The notes under the pieces are model-generated. The model was not told where the DNA came from. It was given only the letters and a program-made list of their open reading frames with translations, and searched no databases. The translations under genes and the position numbers were made by a program. From assembly GCA_028023455.1 (NCBI GenBank), contig JAQFVV010000156.1, positions 1,943,236 through 2,007,235 on the forward strand: DNA of 64,000 nt, read 5' to 3'. Below, piece by piece: positions 35,818 to 48,165 of this stretch. The DNA is from Epiperipatus broadwayi (taxonomy: Eukaryota; Onychophora; Udeonychophora; Euonychophora; Peripatidae). Every line of letters begins with the position of its first letter. Within the stretch, counting starts at the first letter, position 1.

Positions 35818-36853
35818 AGTATATAATGAAAATTGATTGTGCAGTTTTAGACAAATATTAACAATAGAAAAGAGGTCCAGGTGTAATCTAATTTGATTAA
35901 TTCTAGATGTGAGCAGTAAGATGCTTACTTGAGATAATTAAAAAAGAATGATGTAATATGGAAGCTTAAAGAAACAGAGATGTTGACAATACTTATAATA
36001 CTATATATATATATAACATTTATCTTTGGGGATATGAACTGTTGTGTGATCAAGATTGATATTGTTGTCAACTAGCAAATTTCCAGTTGATTTATAATCC
36101 TATCTATTAATATTATTGTTATTCAGAGTAAATAGACTCTTGAAATTATATTATTAAATTTGTGTTGTGCGTGTTATTAATTTATTGATATAATTGTACA
36201 ACTGCCAGATTTAAGTCTGACCCAAACATAATGATCATGGAAGATTTTAATGGCAGAACTGAAAAACTCTAGGAAAAAAAAAATGAAGAAAGATACAAAC
36301 TGTGGAATTTGTAAAGGAAAAACAAACTAAAATAAATTCTCTTTTTTTTTTTTTTTTTGGAAAAAAATCCAAAAAGGAACTGTACACAAACAGAAATAAG
36401 TATTCCAAGCCTGTAATATGCTTAAGAAATTCAACACAGGAAATAATCATCAATTAATCAGATGCTAGATAGGTTTAATGTAAACTAGAAACAAAAGCTA
36501 CAAAGAAAGCCAATGCCAGCAATTGATGGACTTAACTTTTAGAAAAATTTCACTGAATTTAAGCTAGATTTCTACAAATGATTTTAAAATAGTATGAGAT
36601 TCTAAAGTGACATAGAATGAAATCAATAAGAAGATAAAAAGATATTCTACTAAGAACATTTGAATTGATATTAGGATCAAAAGTTATACCAGTAAAAGTT
36701 CCATCAGTAAATTTTCTAATGAGATAATGCAATGGATGCAAGAAAAAAGAATTATGAAAATATTTTAAAAATTACTCATTTAAAAAACTGAATTTCTGGA
36801 CTTCTATAAAATGTTAAGAAAAAAACTTAATGATGATAATAAAATATAATATG

Positions 36854-37084
36854 TATACAAAACAAACCACATACAAACTTCTTTTTTATAAAGCTTGATT
36901 TATTATATGAACTACTATAAAGTACAAAATACTCCGTTTCATCTATATTCTTTTATAATCTTTATCAAGGAACAACTAAAAAATACATAAAAAACAATAA
37001 ATGTTGAAGTATTTTTTGTACTTTATAATAGTTCATATAATAAATCAAGATTTATAAAGTTTGCATGTGGTTTGTTTTGTATAT
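36854..37084. mobile_element. foldback element with TA-ended arms, 231 bp
   Basis: Arms start TATACAAAACAAACCACATA and end with the inverse, TGTGGTTTGTTTTGTATA. Inner arms ATTATATGAACTA...TAAAGTACAAAATACT are also matched inverted. TA at each end suits a Tc1/mariner-type MITE, but the TA is part of the palindromic end, so this is not proof. Confidence 0.75.
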
Positions 37085-38170
37085 ATATTGAAATTAATGG
37101 TTATTTTTAAAATAAAAGACTTGTTTGTTATTGATTTCATTTATTTTTAATAAAATATAACTGTGAAATGATGAGAAATCCTGAAGATATAAAATAACAT
37201 TTTGATAATGGAAAGAAAATTAATTTAGCAATAGGAAGAAAAGATATTGTGAATGCATGTCACATTTCAAATATTAGGGTAAATCTGAGAATAATGGAAA
37301 AGCTCCAGTAATGATATCTTAAAAGAAGTCAGTGAAGTAATAGAAAAATTGTTGGCTAAATTATCAATTGAATGTTTAAATGAAAATATACCAATTGATT
37401 AAAAGAAAGCAATAATTATATTGATAAAAATAAAAAAGAGGATATAAAAATTACAAACCTATCAGTTTTCTATCATTAATCTCATGTCAAACAAAAGAAC
37501 AAGCTGGATTTAAAAATAACTACAGCAGAACAGATAACATCTGGCATTAAGAGATATTATTACCTGCATGGTTTAGTACAAGTGGAAGATTCAAGAGTCA
37601 AAGATCTATGGATGGCAATTCAGCTCTATCACATGTCATATACATGAAAAATCATTTGACTCTACACTGCAATGACTAAAGCTTTGGAATATGAAAATAC
37701 ATAGTCAGCATATTCTCAAATTTTGAAAAACAATTATTAAAGCAATAATAGTGATTCAGCTATAAGATGATTTTAAGAATATTAACAATAGTAAGTTTTC
37801 ATCTCTCCAAAACTTTTTTACAACAGCTTCACAAAAATTTTGTAGACTAAAATGTGAAAATATAAAAAAAAATGAAAATCATTTAAATCAAATAGATTTT
37901 GAAGATGTTGTAATTGTTGTTGCAAATAAGGCCAGAGTTATAGAAAATCTTAAAAAAGCTAAAAGATGAAAGCAAAAAAGTAGAACTAAAGATGAATATC
38001 AAAAAGATTAAATTAATATTCAATGGCTTTTTAACTAAGAAGAAAATAAAAAATTGATAGCAATGTCTTAGAAAAAGTTAATAACAAAGAATATTTTCGG
38101 TAAATTATTAATGCAAGTAATCATAGAATTAAACTCATGTGGGTTGTTTTTGGTACAAATAATTTAATAT

Positions 38171-38444
38171 TATACCATTTACAACTTTCTTAAACACTTT
38201 ATCAATACTACTTTTTATATTAAAACTTTATTCTTACAGTTTCGACTGTCTTGCAGAGCTGATGACAGCAAGACAGTCAAAACTGTAAGAATAAAGTTTT
38301 GATAATAAAAAGTAGTACTGTTGAAGTGTTTAAAAAAGTTGTAGATGCTCTGATGTTGACTGCAGGATAGTTGAAGCTGTAAGAATAAAGTTTTGATATA
38401 AAAAATAGTATTGTTAAGTGTTTAAGAAAATTGTAAATGGTATG
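38171..38444. mobile_element. foldback element, hammerhead-like family 2
   Basis: Ends TATACCATTTACA and inverse TGTAAATGGTAT; the subterminal TTAAACACTTTATCAATAC matches the 46.9-kb copy. On the plus strand one core reads CTGATGA followed by a shortened stem II, AAAACTGTAAG. A second core further on (38,341-38,390) reads CTCTGATGTTGACTGCAGGA, then TAGTTGAAGCTGTAAG. Both are eroded, but together with the other copies they support an ancestral CTGATGA-stem II-GAAAC core. It contains a duplicated right half, and is nested in the RTE-like LINE. Confidence 0.75.
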
Positions 38445-39050
38445 ACATGTAAAAATAGAAATCAATATATAAAAAAAGGAAGAAGAAAATCAATTAATAT
38501 TAAAAGGAAATATGCCTATGTACTTAAAAAATGTTTTTGAATAAATGTATTCTACAAGTACTTATTCATAGATTTCAAAATTGGACATTTAATAGGAAAG
38601 CAATAAAGAGATGGCAGAACATGTAACAGTATATATAGACATGTGTGTTATGATTAGTAAGAAGGGATAGAAAGTGAATTCATAGATGAAAGAACAAGAT
38701 ATAACTGACATCACTGAAAAAATTAAGAGAATGGTGCTGAAATAGACAATAGTAGAGAAAAAAGGCAATACATAGACAAGAGAAGTCTTAAAATGGATTC
38801 CAAAAGATTGTAAGAAATCTAAAATAATATGATAAAGTAAAATGGATGATAAAATAAAGAGGGTTTCTAAATGACTAAAATAAGGGAGGTTTCTAGAATA
38901 ATGTGGAGGGAGAAAAAAGCTCTTATTAAGAAAAATTAAACTCATCCTACAATGGGATACTTTTAAAAATAATAACAGAACTGCGATAAAACAGAGATTG
39001 TAGAACAAATTATACAATTCTACATCGTGTATACACATATGAATTAGAAT

Positions 39051-41319
39051 TACAATTTAAATAGCAATTCTTGTCAGCATTCATTGATTTATTTATTTAT
39101 TTTTGTCCTTGAAAATTACCGTATATATATCAGATTAGAACTCCGACTCTCAGAAAAGTATATAAACTAAACATCACTTATATAAATAAAAAAAATACAT
39201 AAATTATGGTTTTGTCAATAAAAAATCAAGATCCTAAAACTTATTCTTTAATATAAATAGTAAGTGCAAATAGTGCGCATATGAAATACACAATATAATC
39301 AGTTTCACTAAAAGTCAACTGCTTTACTGCTTTAAAAGTAGATACGTACTCAATACAGAGTTTTACTATTTAAAGAAAAAAATAATTAATTTTGAAATAT
39401 GAATCAAAACAAACTCATCGATAATTTCATATTAATTAATACTAAGAGAATGCAATCAGCTTTTGACATAATAAGTAAGGCCGGTTTAATGTTCTAAAAA
39501 AAAAAAAAACAATCGGGATTTTAAAAAATAACGGTATCTTATTATTTATAATTTTTACTTTAATTTATAAAACAAAAATCGGGATAGTCTAGTGAATATT
39601 CAATAACAGAAATTTATAGTAGTCTATGTTACGTGAATATATGTAATAAATAAATTAATTTCACATACCAGAAACTTTCTGAAATCTTTCGCCCAGCTTA
39701 TAGCAAATGTTGCTATATAAAGTACTTGATTTATGGTTAATTTTTTTAAAATGATGATATGTTCGCGTATTCAAGATCCTCCATATTGAATAACATCACG
39801 ATTTTGATCTCGAAAACAACGTGATTAAAACTATACTCTGTTTATTTACAACTAATTTAAGCCTTAATGATTTAATTACAAAATAGGAATATTATTTAAT
39901 GTACATTATTTATAATATTGGACATTAATTAAACTAATAAATAATCGTCCGATAGAAAAGTAATCTTTATAAGACAACTATGATTAAATTATTTGTTATA
40001 ATTCTAACCTATAGTTGTTAATAATTTATTTTTTCCTGAATTGTCTCTGCTTTTTTTTTTTGAGAAGTTCTCATTTATGCCTAAGTGAATGAAGAAAATT
40101 AATAAATATATTTTTTTATTTAATGGTTGTATAGTCATCGTTTTAATTTGATAGGGGATAAATATGGGAGAATATTTACAGTGACTATTAATCGATATCT
40201 TATGCTATTTATTACTTTTTTAATATGTATTCTCATTTTAAATCTGGAGCAAAAAATATTCTCAGCCGAAATTTGATTTAACAATTTCCCTCTGTTTAGT
40301 TTCGGTCTTTGTAGACTATAGTTCGCATGTTAGTTATATTCTAGGTTCTGCATCTAGTTTCGTAAGCAATATAAAGAACTAATAGCTTTTTTCGCTATCT
40401 TTATTGGTTAATTTGGTATCGTACGCTTCAGCATAATGAATTCAAATTTTGATTTTTTTTGTTATTCGAACGTCATATGATCGAAATGACTAAGTATTAT
40501 TTATTTGGCGTAGTTATTAATGATTTAGTTATTTGATTATCGTTGTAGAACTCTAAAAAGATAGATCCTGCTTAACAATCATGTCAAACTTTCTGGCTAT
40601 TGATCGGCCCTTTAAATGAAGTAATCTTTATGTCAAAAATCATCCTTTTTGGCTCCAGATATTTTTTTGGGTAATTGTACTTCAAAGTACAGATATTTTG
40701 TTGTATTCCAGGGAGTATTCTTTAACTGCCAGACGGGTAGCATCAATAACTTTATTTAACACAAGTTTATTAATTTGCCAATAAAATAAAAATAATTAGT
40801 AGCAATTAGAAACGTAATCTTTAAAATTCATTTTAATCTGTAGTTGTATGAATTAACTTAATCACACACATACAGTAATTTAATATAGACCTGTATTGCT
40901 GGGTGTTACCATTATCTATGGGTTTCTTTCACAGATATTTGTATATACAAGAATCTTTAATAACCTTCTAATTATTCAGTCAACTCTGATAATGACTAGA
41001 TATATTTAATATATCGGTGCATCTCTGAATAGACCATTGCAGCATTTTATATCACTTCTCCTTGCACAATCTATGCTTTATGTGCGAATATTATCTTTTA
41101 ATAACAGTAAAAGTTGTATGTAAATTTTTCTAGAGTGAAGTACTACTGATGATAATTATATATGTACTGTCTGTATGTCAAATAGTAGTATGATGTTTTA
41201 GTAGTTTTATACATTTTAAATACATTCATAGGTGGTTCATGTTGATAAAGAAAAGTAAAACTTAAAACCGTATAACATATATATTTAAGAAAAGGATATT
41301 CACTCATTTTTTCATTCCA
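39051..41319. other. AT-rich DNA, CpG-richer near 39.7-40.8 kb
   Basis: No supportable gene. Bases about 39,700-40,750 have more CG dinucleotides than most of the window. A short minus-strand frame at about 40,744-40,634 (MLPVWQLKNTPWNTTKYLYF and on, 36 codons) looks protein-like but matches nothing I recognise. It may be the pol part of the decayed gypsy element whose gag lies at 41.3-41.8 kb. Confidence 0.35.
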
Positions 41320-41758
41320 TATATAATACGTGTCTATAGATGAAGATAGAACAATTTTGTACATGCATCAAATACAGTGATCCATCTAATATATGTATTG
41401 TCATTGCGCAATTACATTCCTTAGTGAGTAGGCATATTCTTACATCAAGTTCTTATATATTTTCATTCACAGTTTGGCATCTACTTCTAAAGTGTAGACA
41501 TTCCGCATGTCTAGGTGGTGTTGGCTTGAAATATTTAACTTTTCAATTAATTCATCATAAGATACATCTTGTGGGGCTTTTATGCCACAGATACTTGTAA
41601 CAATTCTTTGCCCATTAATCACATTAAAGTTGCAATTTTTAACTTCTCATTTACTACATTGTTAATTAACATCATCTTTCTATATGTATGTCATATAACT
41701 GCCAAATTTCTGGATCATTTACATCAAATTCAGCAATCAAATTATTTTGCCGTGTCAT
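41320..41758 (-). pseudogene. Ty3/gypsy gag fragment (broken)
   Basis: On the minus strand the frame begins at 41,758 with MTRQNNLIAEFDVNDPEIWQ, continuing LYDIHIER. This matches the start of gypsy-type Gag ('F..NDPE.W..Y..RLE'). After a frameshift come VNEKLKIATL, then RIVTSICGIKAPQDVSYDEL, IEKLNISSQHH, the usual 'LL.LCGP..P.D.TYEELI..L..H' block. A further segment near 41,400 resembles the following alpha-helical part. At least two frameshifts and stops are present. No protease or pol could be recognised downstream (toward lower coordinates), and no LTRs were defined. Confidence 0.55.
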
Positions 41759-41759
41759 T

Positions 41760-43020
41760 ATTAATTTTATCTGACATTACAAATATTCATCTGTTCTATA
41801 ACACTGTTCTTCAGTTTGGACTAACATTACTGCATCAATTTACAATTTATCATTAAATTAATGTTTATGTCAAGACAACAATTTATTATTAAAACACACT
41901 TGATTTTCACTAAAGTACTCTATCTAAGGTTGGCTGATGGATGCACCAATTGCAATATCCGGAATAACTATTTATTACTAATTGGACTTCCAAGAAAATT
42001 TAGGCTTAGGTGAGCAGGCTACCAGTTGATATGCATTAAAAGAAACTATAATAAATGTAGCTCACTAACTGAGAACAATTAATAATATTTCTTATAAATT
42101 AAAAAAACTGCCATCAACATAGAACAATTTGACATTTATCCATATATAATGATTAATAAATGATAAATACATATTATGATATTATAAACAATTATTATCT
42201 TGAATTTGAAAGTATACAAAAATTATAAAAGGTCTGTGTAGCATATATTTAAAACTTAAATATATTTTTTTCACTTACAGGGTCTTACAGAGATAAATCT
42301 CTCTGGAAAGATACTTTATGAATTTCCCTCTGCCAGGTCCTTCTATACTAGTAATTCTTTGGTGTGCAATGTCATTGAAGAGATTAAATAATTTATTATC
42401 TGGCAAATGAATTTTAGATACACATTTATTTTATTACAGTTGTCTTAAAATAGCAATTTTAGTCCTTTAATTATAATTATACATAATTTTACATTTCCTT
42501 TAATTACAGCCAGCATACATTTAAGTTTTATTTTAGATTCTGATATTCTTTACAGATAATGATACATATAATTTTAATTGTTTTTCGCAATACATAATTA
42601 TTTTTGACATTTGCAAAGATAACAAATACATTTAATTTTCTTTGCATATTATAAATAAAAACCTATTTAATATTTAACAAATTATATATTTCATTCAATT
42701 TCTGGACAACAGTTACAAATCCTTATATTTAAGCATATTATAAGAAGCTATTTGAATATAATCTAAAAATAAAGAGGTTAAAACAAAGTAAAATAAAAAC
42801 AATATAAGTCCTTTGAATATAATAATAAATATAAAAATATATGATAAAACGATATTATGTGGCTGCTTTATCTGATCCATTTCCTAAGTCTTAACAATTT
42901 TTAAAAGTCATAATCTAACTTTAGAAATCAGATAGGTATTGATTTAGTTGTAAATTAAATAAATTCAATTGCTTAATAATCATTTAATGTGTAACATAGA
43001 CTGCAGCTTCAATAGACTAA
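41760..43020. other. AT-rich DNA without recognisable genes
   Basis: No supportable frame. If the gag fragment belongs to a once-complete LTR element, its 5' LTR would lie here, but no matching repeat was seen. Confidence 0.4.
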
Positions 43021-43481
43021 TACAATGAGTAAATCATCATTTTTAACTCTTATTAATCAATTTCAGGATGAAGTCTCTCCAAGTTTAAACCAGTTTTTCT
43101 ATTCCATAGCTTTCCTACATACCAACAAGTTTTCTTATTTCACAAATAATTTTATTCTAAGTCTTTTACAATCTTTTGGAATTCCATTTAATACTAACTG
43201 TTCATCTATTATCATCTTCTCTAGCAATATGTCAATCTCAACTTTCTATTAGACTTTTCAGTGATATCTGTTTGCCTTCTTATCCAAGTTTGGCTTTTGA
43301 TCCTTCTTTATTAGTCCCAACACATATCTCTCCATACTTTAGTGAGTGATCAGAAGTCTTTATATTGTTTGTTTATTAAGGATCTAAGATTTAATATCAA
43401 TATGTGAAAACTTGTGAAATAAACTGATTTATAAACTTTCTCTTTAAACACATAGACATATTCACCATTAGCATTAAGTTA

Positions 43482-44324
43482 CACAGGCTAAACTCCCCAT
43501 ACAGTAGTGCCAATCAGTGCAAGCCAGAGTAATTAATGAATGCAAGAATGTTTGTGCGGAAAAAACCTATCTAATACCTACTTATCCAATATTCCCAGAG
43601 TAGTTTCTAGCTTGTGGCTTTCCTCAGTAAGGAGCTTTGGATATAAAAGCCCTACACCAAGATCCTAGGATCTAATGCAACTCTCCAGCAGCCACCTTTT
43701 ACCTTATTATCTAATTATAAAGCTTTGAGTCCAAAATGAAAACAATAATGTTTTCAATTCAAGCTCATTAATTTATATAGTCATATAGATCTGAACTCGG
43801 TTCAGTATCCATACTTTTTGATGTCTTTGATTCCTTAATAACCATAGTCACCATAATCCTATTGGGAAAGATTGGTATAAACCATTAAACATTACATAAT
43901 CACTATTCTTTAGGCTTACCCAAACTTTTTACACAGAGACTAAACTCTCCATATAGTAGTGCAAGCCAGAGTAATCAATGAATACAAGAAAGTTTGTGGC
44001 TTGAAATCCCTATCTGTGCCTACTCACCCAATATCCAGAGACTAGTTTTTAGTTTGTGGTTATTATCAGTGAGGAGCCTTGGCTGTTGGATGGTTGGATT
44101 AGATCCTAAGATCTATGCACAGTGCTCTCAGATCTAAAGCTCCTCACTGATGAAAGCCACAAGATAGAAACTAATCTGGGGATATTGGATGAGTAGGCTC
44201 TAGATAGGGAATTTTACGCACAAAACTTCTTGCATCCATTGATTATTCTGGATTGCACTGAGTGATCCTGAGTTTAGCCTCTGTGAAAACATAAAGAACA
44301 GTGATCATGTGATGTTCAATGGTT
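43482..44324. mobile_element. retrozyme-like element, two direct and one inverted part
   Basis: 843 bp flanked by TAGCATTAAGTTA (43,469-43,481) and TAGTATTAAGTTA (44,325-44,337), a 13-bp duplication with one difference. It holds a nearly full monomer (43,482-43,882), a second partial one in the same orientation (to about 44,090), then an inverted partial one. The direct-then-inverted order is the same as in the 15.7-18.0 kb array, though this copy is more diverged and therefore older. Minus-strand hammerheads in the first two monomers are damaged (CTGAGGA and CTGATAA). The plus-strand one is listed separately. Confidence 0.85.
44132..44190 (+). ncRNA. hammerhead ribozyme, mildly eroded
   Basis: CTGATGA, GAAAC and both strands of stem I (CTCCTCA with TGGGGATATTGGAT) are kept. 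Stem II is AAGC-CACAA-GATA, so weakened. The self-complementary ACTAGT has become ACTAAT. Retention of core and stem I in an otherwise diverged copy supports the ribozyme being the ancestral functional part. Confidence 0.65.
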
Positions 44325-46894
44325 TAGTATTAAGTTATTTTTTCCAAAAGCACTCTTTCCAAATTTAATTTTATAATTAATTTCATTCATTATATTTTTA
44401 TTAGTATTAGTAATTTGAACAACGTATTTGTCATTGTTAATTTCTTATTCTAGATTATCTTTTTTTTTTTATTTTAGACAAAATCCATTACACTTCACTT
44501 TAGACTTTTTAATATTTATCTTTAGATCTACTTTCTTACTTTCATCTGATAATTCCTGTAACATTTTCTAATGTTCTGAAACATAATATTTGCAAAAACA
44601 ATCATATCATCAGCAAATTGTAAATGAGTTAAATAATCTTTGCATATTTGTATTCTTTATCTTTCCATTTTAATCCATAAAATATTTTTTTTAAAAATTG
44701 CTGATAAAAATTTTGGAAATATAGAATCATTCTATTGCTCACCATGCAAAATCTCTATTATCACATTTTGGTAAATATATTTTTTTTTAATTCGATAATA
44801 TCCTGAATTACTGTGTTGATGGTTCAAAGTTTTAATCATTCTGGAAGTGATTACAGAATCAATGTCTTTTTGTTATCTACAAATCTAAAGAATAATGGGT
44901 TTTTTTTTTCCTATAACATCTTTCAGTATTTGGATGAAATCTGTTGTGTTAAAACAATTTTTAACTCCAGTTTGTTGGGTTTTTTTTGGTTTGTTTGTAA
45001 TTATCTATGTAAAGATTTTGTATAGAACTAACAAAAGACTAAAACTATAATATCTAATATTTTTAACACCTTCCTTAATTTTATTACTGCTTTCTTCCAG
45101 TCATTTGGTATATCTTTATTATTAAGACTTAGTATATAGTTTTGCCAACAGTTTTTTTTATTTCTTCACCTGCTTCTTTGAAGATAATAATCATATTATT
45201 TCTTGGAACTTTTCCTTTCTTTATAGATTTAGTTGTAAGTTTTATCTCTTCATTTAAAATGCTTGGCAATTCAGAAAATGTAGTAATTGTATTTGTTATT
45301 TTGTTTTCTTGTTCTTCATTACTGGAGCTCTTTCACACCTATTTTTTGTAGTAGTTTGATCTTTTCTTTTTATTTCTGAAATAATTTTTCCAATACCAAG
45401 ATGTTGTTTTTATATTGTTGACACTTTTAAGAGAGATAATTCAGGTATATTTTTTTTATATTATTATTAACTCCTTTTTTATTTGATTGTTTTTAAATAT
45501 TTTTGTACTCCTTCTTTACTTCATACATTGTCATCTCAATTGAAAATTTACTGTTAAGTTGCTTCTTTTTGAACCAGCTATCTTTGTTGCAATTCTTAAT
45601 ATAACATTGGTTATCATATTATGAACCTTAGTTAAATTTGAATTATTTTCAAAGTATGGCAACATTCTAAAATGATTAACAAGTTGTTTTGGAAGATTAG
45701 AAATATCAACTGTTTTTCTTCTTTACTAGTTTTGTCTCTCTAGTTTTGCATTTTAACACATACTTTAATCTCATTAATCGATGATAACTTCTTATGCTGA
45801 ATCTATTATTATAGTTTTGAAATACATGTTTTTTTGGTAATTAAAATATAATACAATTTTTCTGTGCCTTTTATTAGGATGTTTTTTTTTTCACTTAGTA
45901 TTTTCTTAACGAAAGAATTTGTGAATAATATTTCTGAATATCTCCACAAGTCTGTGTGTTCTCTTATTTCTATCACCATAGCCAAATTTGATCACAGTTC
46001 TTTCATATCTCAGTTTCTTTACAAATTTTAGTATTCAAGTTTCCTATGATAGTTTTTAAAATATTGTTTTATGTGATTAAAAATCTTTTGTACATCCATA
46101 TAGAAATTATCTGGTTCTTCATAACAAGAGAATCTGTTGGAGCATTAGCCTAAATTACTTGTGTTTGGTATCCTATCTTCTACGCCATCAACTTTCACAA
46201 TATTGTTTTTTTACTTACCCACTTCACTTATGCTTTCAATACTTGTATCTTTATAGTAAAATATATGTCAATTTTTTAAATCAGTTGTCTTTTAACTTTT
46301 TTTTAAATAAAATCCAACAAAGTCCCATTTAATATTAGACAGTTAGATAGTTTATCTTCCAATCTATATGATGTACCTTCACTTAAAAATGGCTTCAGTA
46401 ATAGTGAAATAAAAGATTATTGTTGGATGGCAGTTTTGATCCACAATTAGAAGATTCTTAACACTCTCCACCTGAGGATGTTGACCACTGGCATCTTGAT
46501 GACTTCAAGAGTCATAATTTAGTTTTGTCTATCATTGTTATAATTATCAAAAAAAGACTTTTTACCACACATTCAACCTACCTTCAAGAAAATTCAACTG
46601 ATCTTTCTGTTAATAACTATCAGGCAACTGAGAAGAAAGCCCATAGCATTTCTTGGTTTAAACAAAAATATAAAAAGCCAATAAAGTCACCATGCTAATA
46701 CTATTGGTTAACAGACATCCATGTTTGTTTGTTGTATTAATAATCACATAGTAGTAGCATCTGCAATAACAAGAGTGTATTAAATGGACAATATGAATTT
46801 AGCCCTCTTGGTTCCTTTAATGAACTCTAAACATTGAGCAAATAATATAATTTTCTACTTCTTCTTTTTCTATGTATTGATTTCTACTTTAATT

Positions 46895-47119
46895 TATACC
46901 ATTTACACCTTTCTTAAACACTTTATCAATACTTTTATTTATATCAAATTAACAGTTTTGACTGTCCTGCAGTCATCACCAGAGCTCTTGTTAATTTTAT
47001 TTGGGTTTTGGAAATAAAATTAATAAGAGCTCTGGTGATGACTGCAGGACAGTTGCAACTGTTAGTTTGGTATAGATAAAAGTATTGATAAAGTGTTTAA
47101 GAAAAGTGTAAATGGTATA
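46895..47119. mobile_element. foldback element, hammerhead-like family 2
   Basis: Nearly perfect 225-bp hairpin. Arms run from TATACCATTTACACCTTTCT to the central GTTAATTTTATTTGGG and back. Each arm contains the GACTGTCCTGCAGTCATCACC block, the stem II and core region of a hammerhead-like motif (GGTGATGACTGCAGGACAGT, then TGCAACTGTTAG, on plus). The core is damaged (TGGTGATGA, GCAAC). It shares its ends with the 38.2-kb copy. No target duplication beyond TA. Confidence 0.8.
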
Positions 47120-47803
47120 ATACATTGAGCAAAACAAAAACTAATCAATAAAAAATAAAGTGACCATGTTTATTGCTGAATTTACAATTACAGGAGAAAT
47201 ACATAATTCAGATATTTTACAGTAAAAATTTATTTAACAAAACAATGTCAAATATTTAACAAATAAGTATATTAATGGCAAATAAAGAGTACATAGAAAT
47301 GCAAATTCATAAGAAATATCAAAATTTATTATTTCAATTAATTATGTTCACATTTATTATAGAATTTATGGCTATAAAGGTATTTTAAAGTGAACAAACT
47401 ATATTTTGCAATTAAAAACATATGTATTAAATGGAAGAAACAAAAGAAAGTCCACTCATATAAAATGTACATTAAATAAACCTAGAAGAAGGCTTAGTTC
47501 ATGCACAAAGTGTTTATTAAAATAAAACAAAGCAAAAGATAATTCATTCATAAAATATGTATTAAACAAACAAAGTGTTAAATAAATAACAGAGGCAATC
47601 AACACAAAAAAGTAGTCGTCGACAGGTATTTTAAGCAAAAGTAATTACCAAATTATATGCAGGTGTGAAGACAAAGAGCAAATCCATAACAAATGTAATT
47701 ACAAGTTATTCACAGAAACAAACCTACCAAATAAAAATATGAAATTTCATTAAATTGCAGCAAACAAAAAAAAAAATAGAAATTAACAATGAATCTATGT
47801 ATA
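47120..47803. other. AT-rich DNA without recognisable genes
   Basis: No supportable frame. Two short words (ATTAAATAAACCTAG and ATTAAACAAACAAAG) recur in a loosely periodic way at 47,470-47,590, giving a repetitive minus-strand chance frame. Confidence 0.4.
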
Positions 47804-48165
47804 AAACCATTAAAACATCATGTGAGCACCTACCTATGCTTACACAAGCTATTAAGACAGTAGCAAATTTTTCATATAGTAATGCCAACTAGTGTAAAAG
47901 TAATCAATGGATTCTAGATGGTTTGTGCTTAAAATCTTTATCTAGTGCCTAGTCAACCAATATTCCCAGACTATTTTCTGCCCTGTGGCTTTCATTGGTG
48001 AAGAACCATGGATCTGAGGTGCATGACTCCTCACTGATAAAAGTCACAAACTAAAAATTAGTCTGGGGATATTGGATAACTGATTTTAAGCACAAATCTT
48101 CTAGCATTCATTGATTACTATGGCTTGTGCTGAATAGCATTCCTGTAGAAATAGTTTGCTATTGT
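47804..48165. repeat. retrozyme-family foldback, decayed
   Basis: Forward half (CCATTAAAACATCATGTGAG to CTTTCATTGGTGAAGAACC) and inverted half (CTCCTCACTGATAAAAGTC to CTAGCATTCATTGATTACT) face each other. The plus-strand core reads CTGATAA and AAAAATTAGTC, so the ribozyme is dead. Target duplication not resolved. Confidence 0.75.

Larger units (their letters stand above)
35280..39050 (+). pseudogene. RTE-like LINE (broken), with nested foldbacks
   Basis: Fragments of one LINE in order: an early endonuclease scrap at 35,330-35,460; PNIMIMEDFNGRTEKL near 36,220 (GDFNGRTG box); EFVKEKQTKINSLF near 36,310; reverse transcriptase blocks IKKEDIKNYKPISFLSL and EQAGFKNNYSRTDNIW near 37,430-37,545; ESKKVELKMNIKKIKLIFNG near 37,965 (GLKMNxxKTK); and the 3' segment TREVLKWIPKDCKKSK, then SKMDDKIKRVSK near 38,775-38,880. 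That C-terminal 'W.P.D.KR..GRP..RW.DDI' signature is typical of RTE-type and related LINEs in invertebrates. Many stops make it inactive. Two foldback elements (36,854-37,084 and 38,171-38,444) lie inside it. Confidence 0.75.
43020..46560 (-). pseudogene. RTE-like LINE on minus strand (broken), split by a retrozyme
   Basis: Read from high to low coordinates: endonuclease near 46,075 gives IIGNLNTKICK (GDFNAKIG box), then VIKFGYGDRNKRTHRLVEIF and FRNIIHKFF near 45,980-45,900. Palm/thumb segment near 44,560-44,470 gives SDESKKVDLKINIKKSKVKC. The 3' end near 43,200-43,060 contains LNGIPKDCKRLRIK, the same 'W.P.DCKR..G' signature as the LINE at 35.3-39.05 kb, so the two are relatives in opposite orientation. 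Frameshifts and stops abound. The plus-strand frame at 43,025-43,252 is its shadow. The retrozyme at 43,482-44,324 separates the thumb from the 3' end. Confidence 0.7.

Noticed and set aside
38589-39038. 149-codon minus-strand frame rich in Phe/Leu/Ser
   Set aside because: It is the shadow of the plus-strand LINE 3' end, where TREVLKWIPKDCKKSK and SKMDDKIKRV are the meaningful reading.
43025-43252. 75-codon plus-strand frame
   Set aside because: Shadow of the minus-strand RTE-like LINE 3' end.
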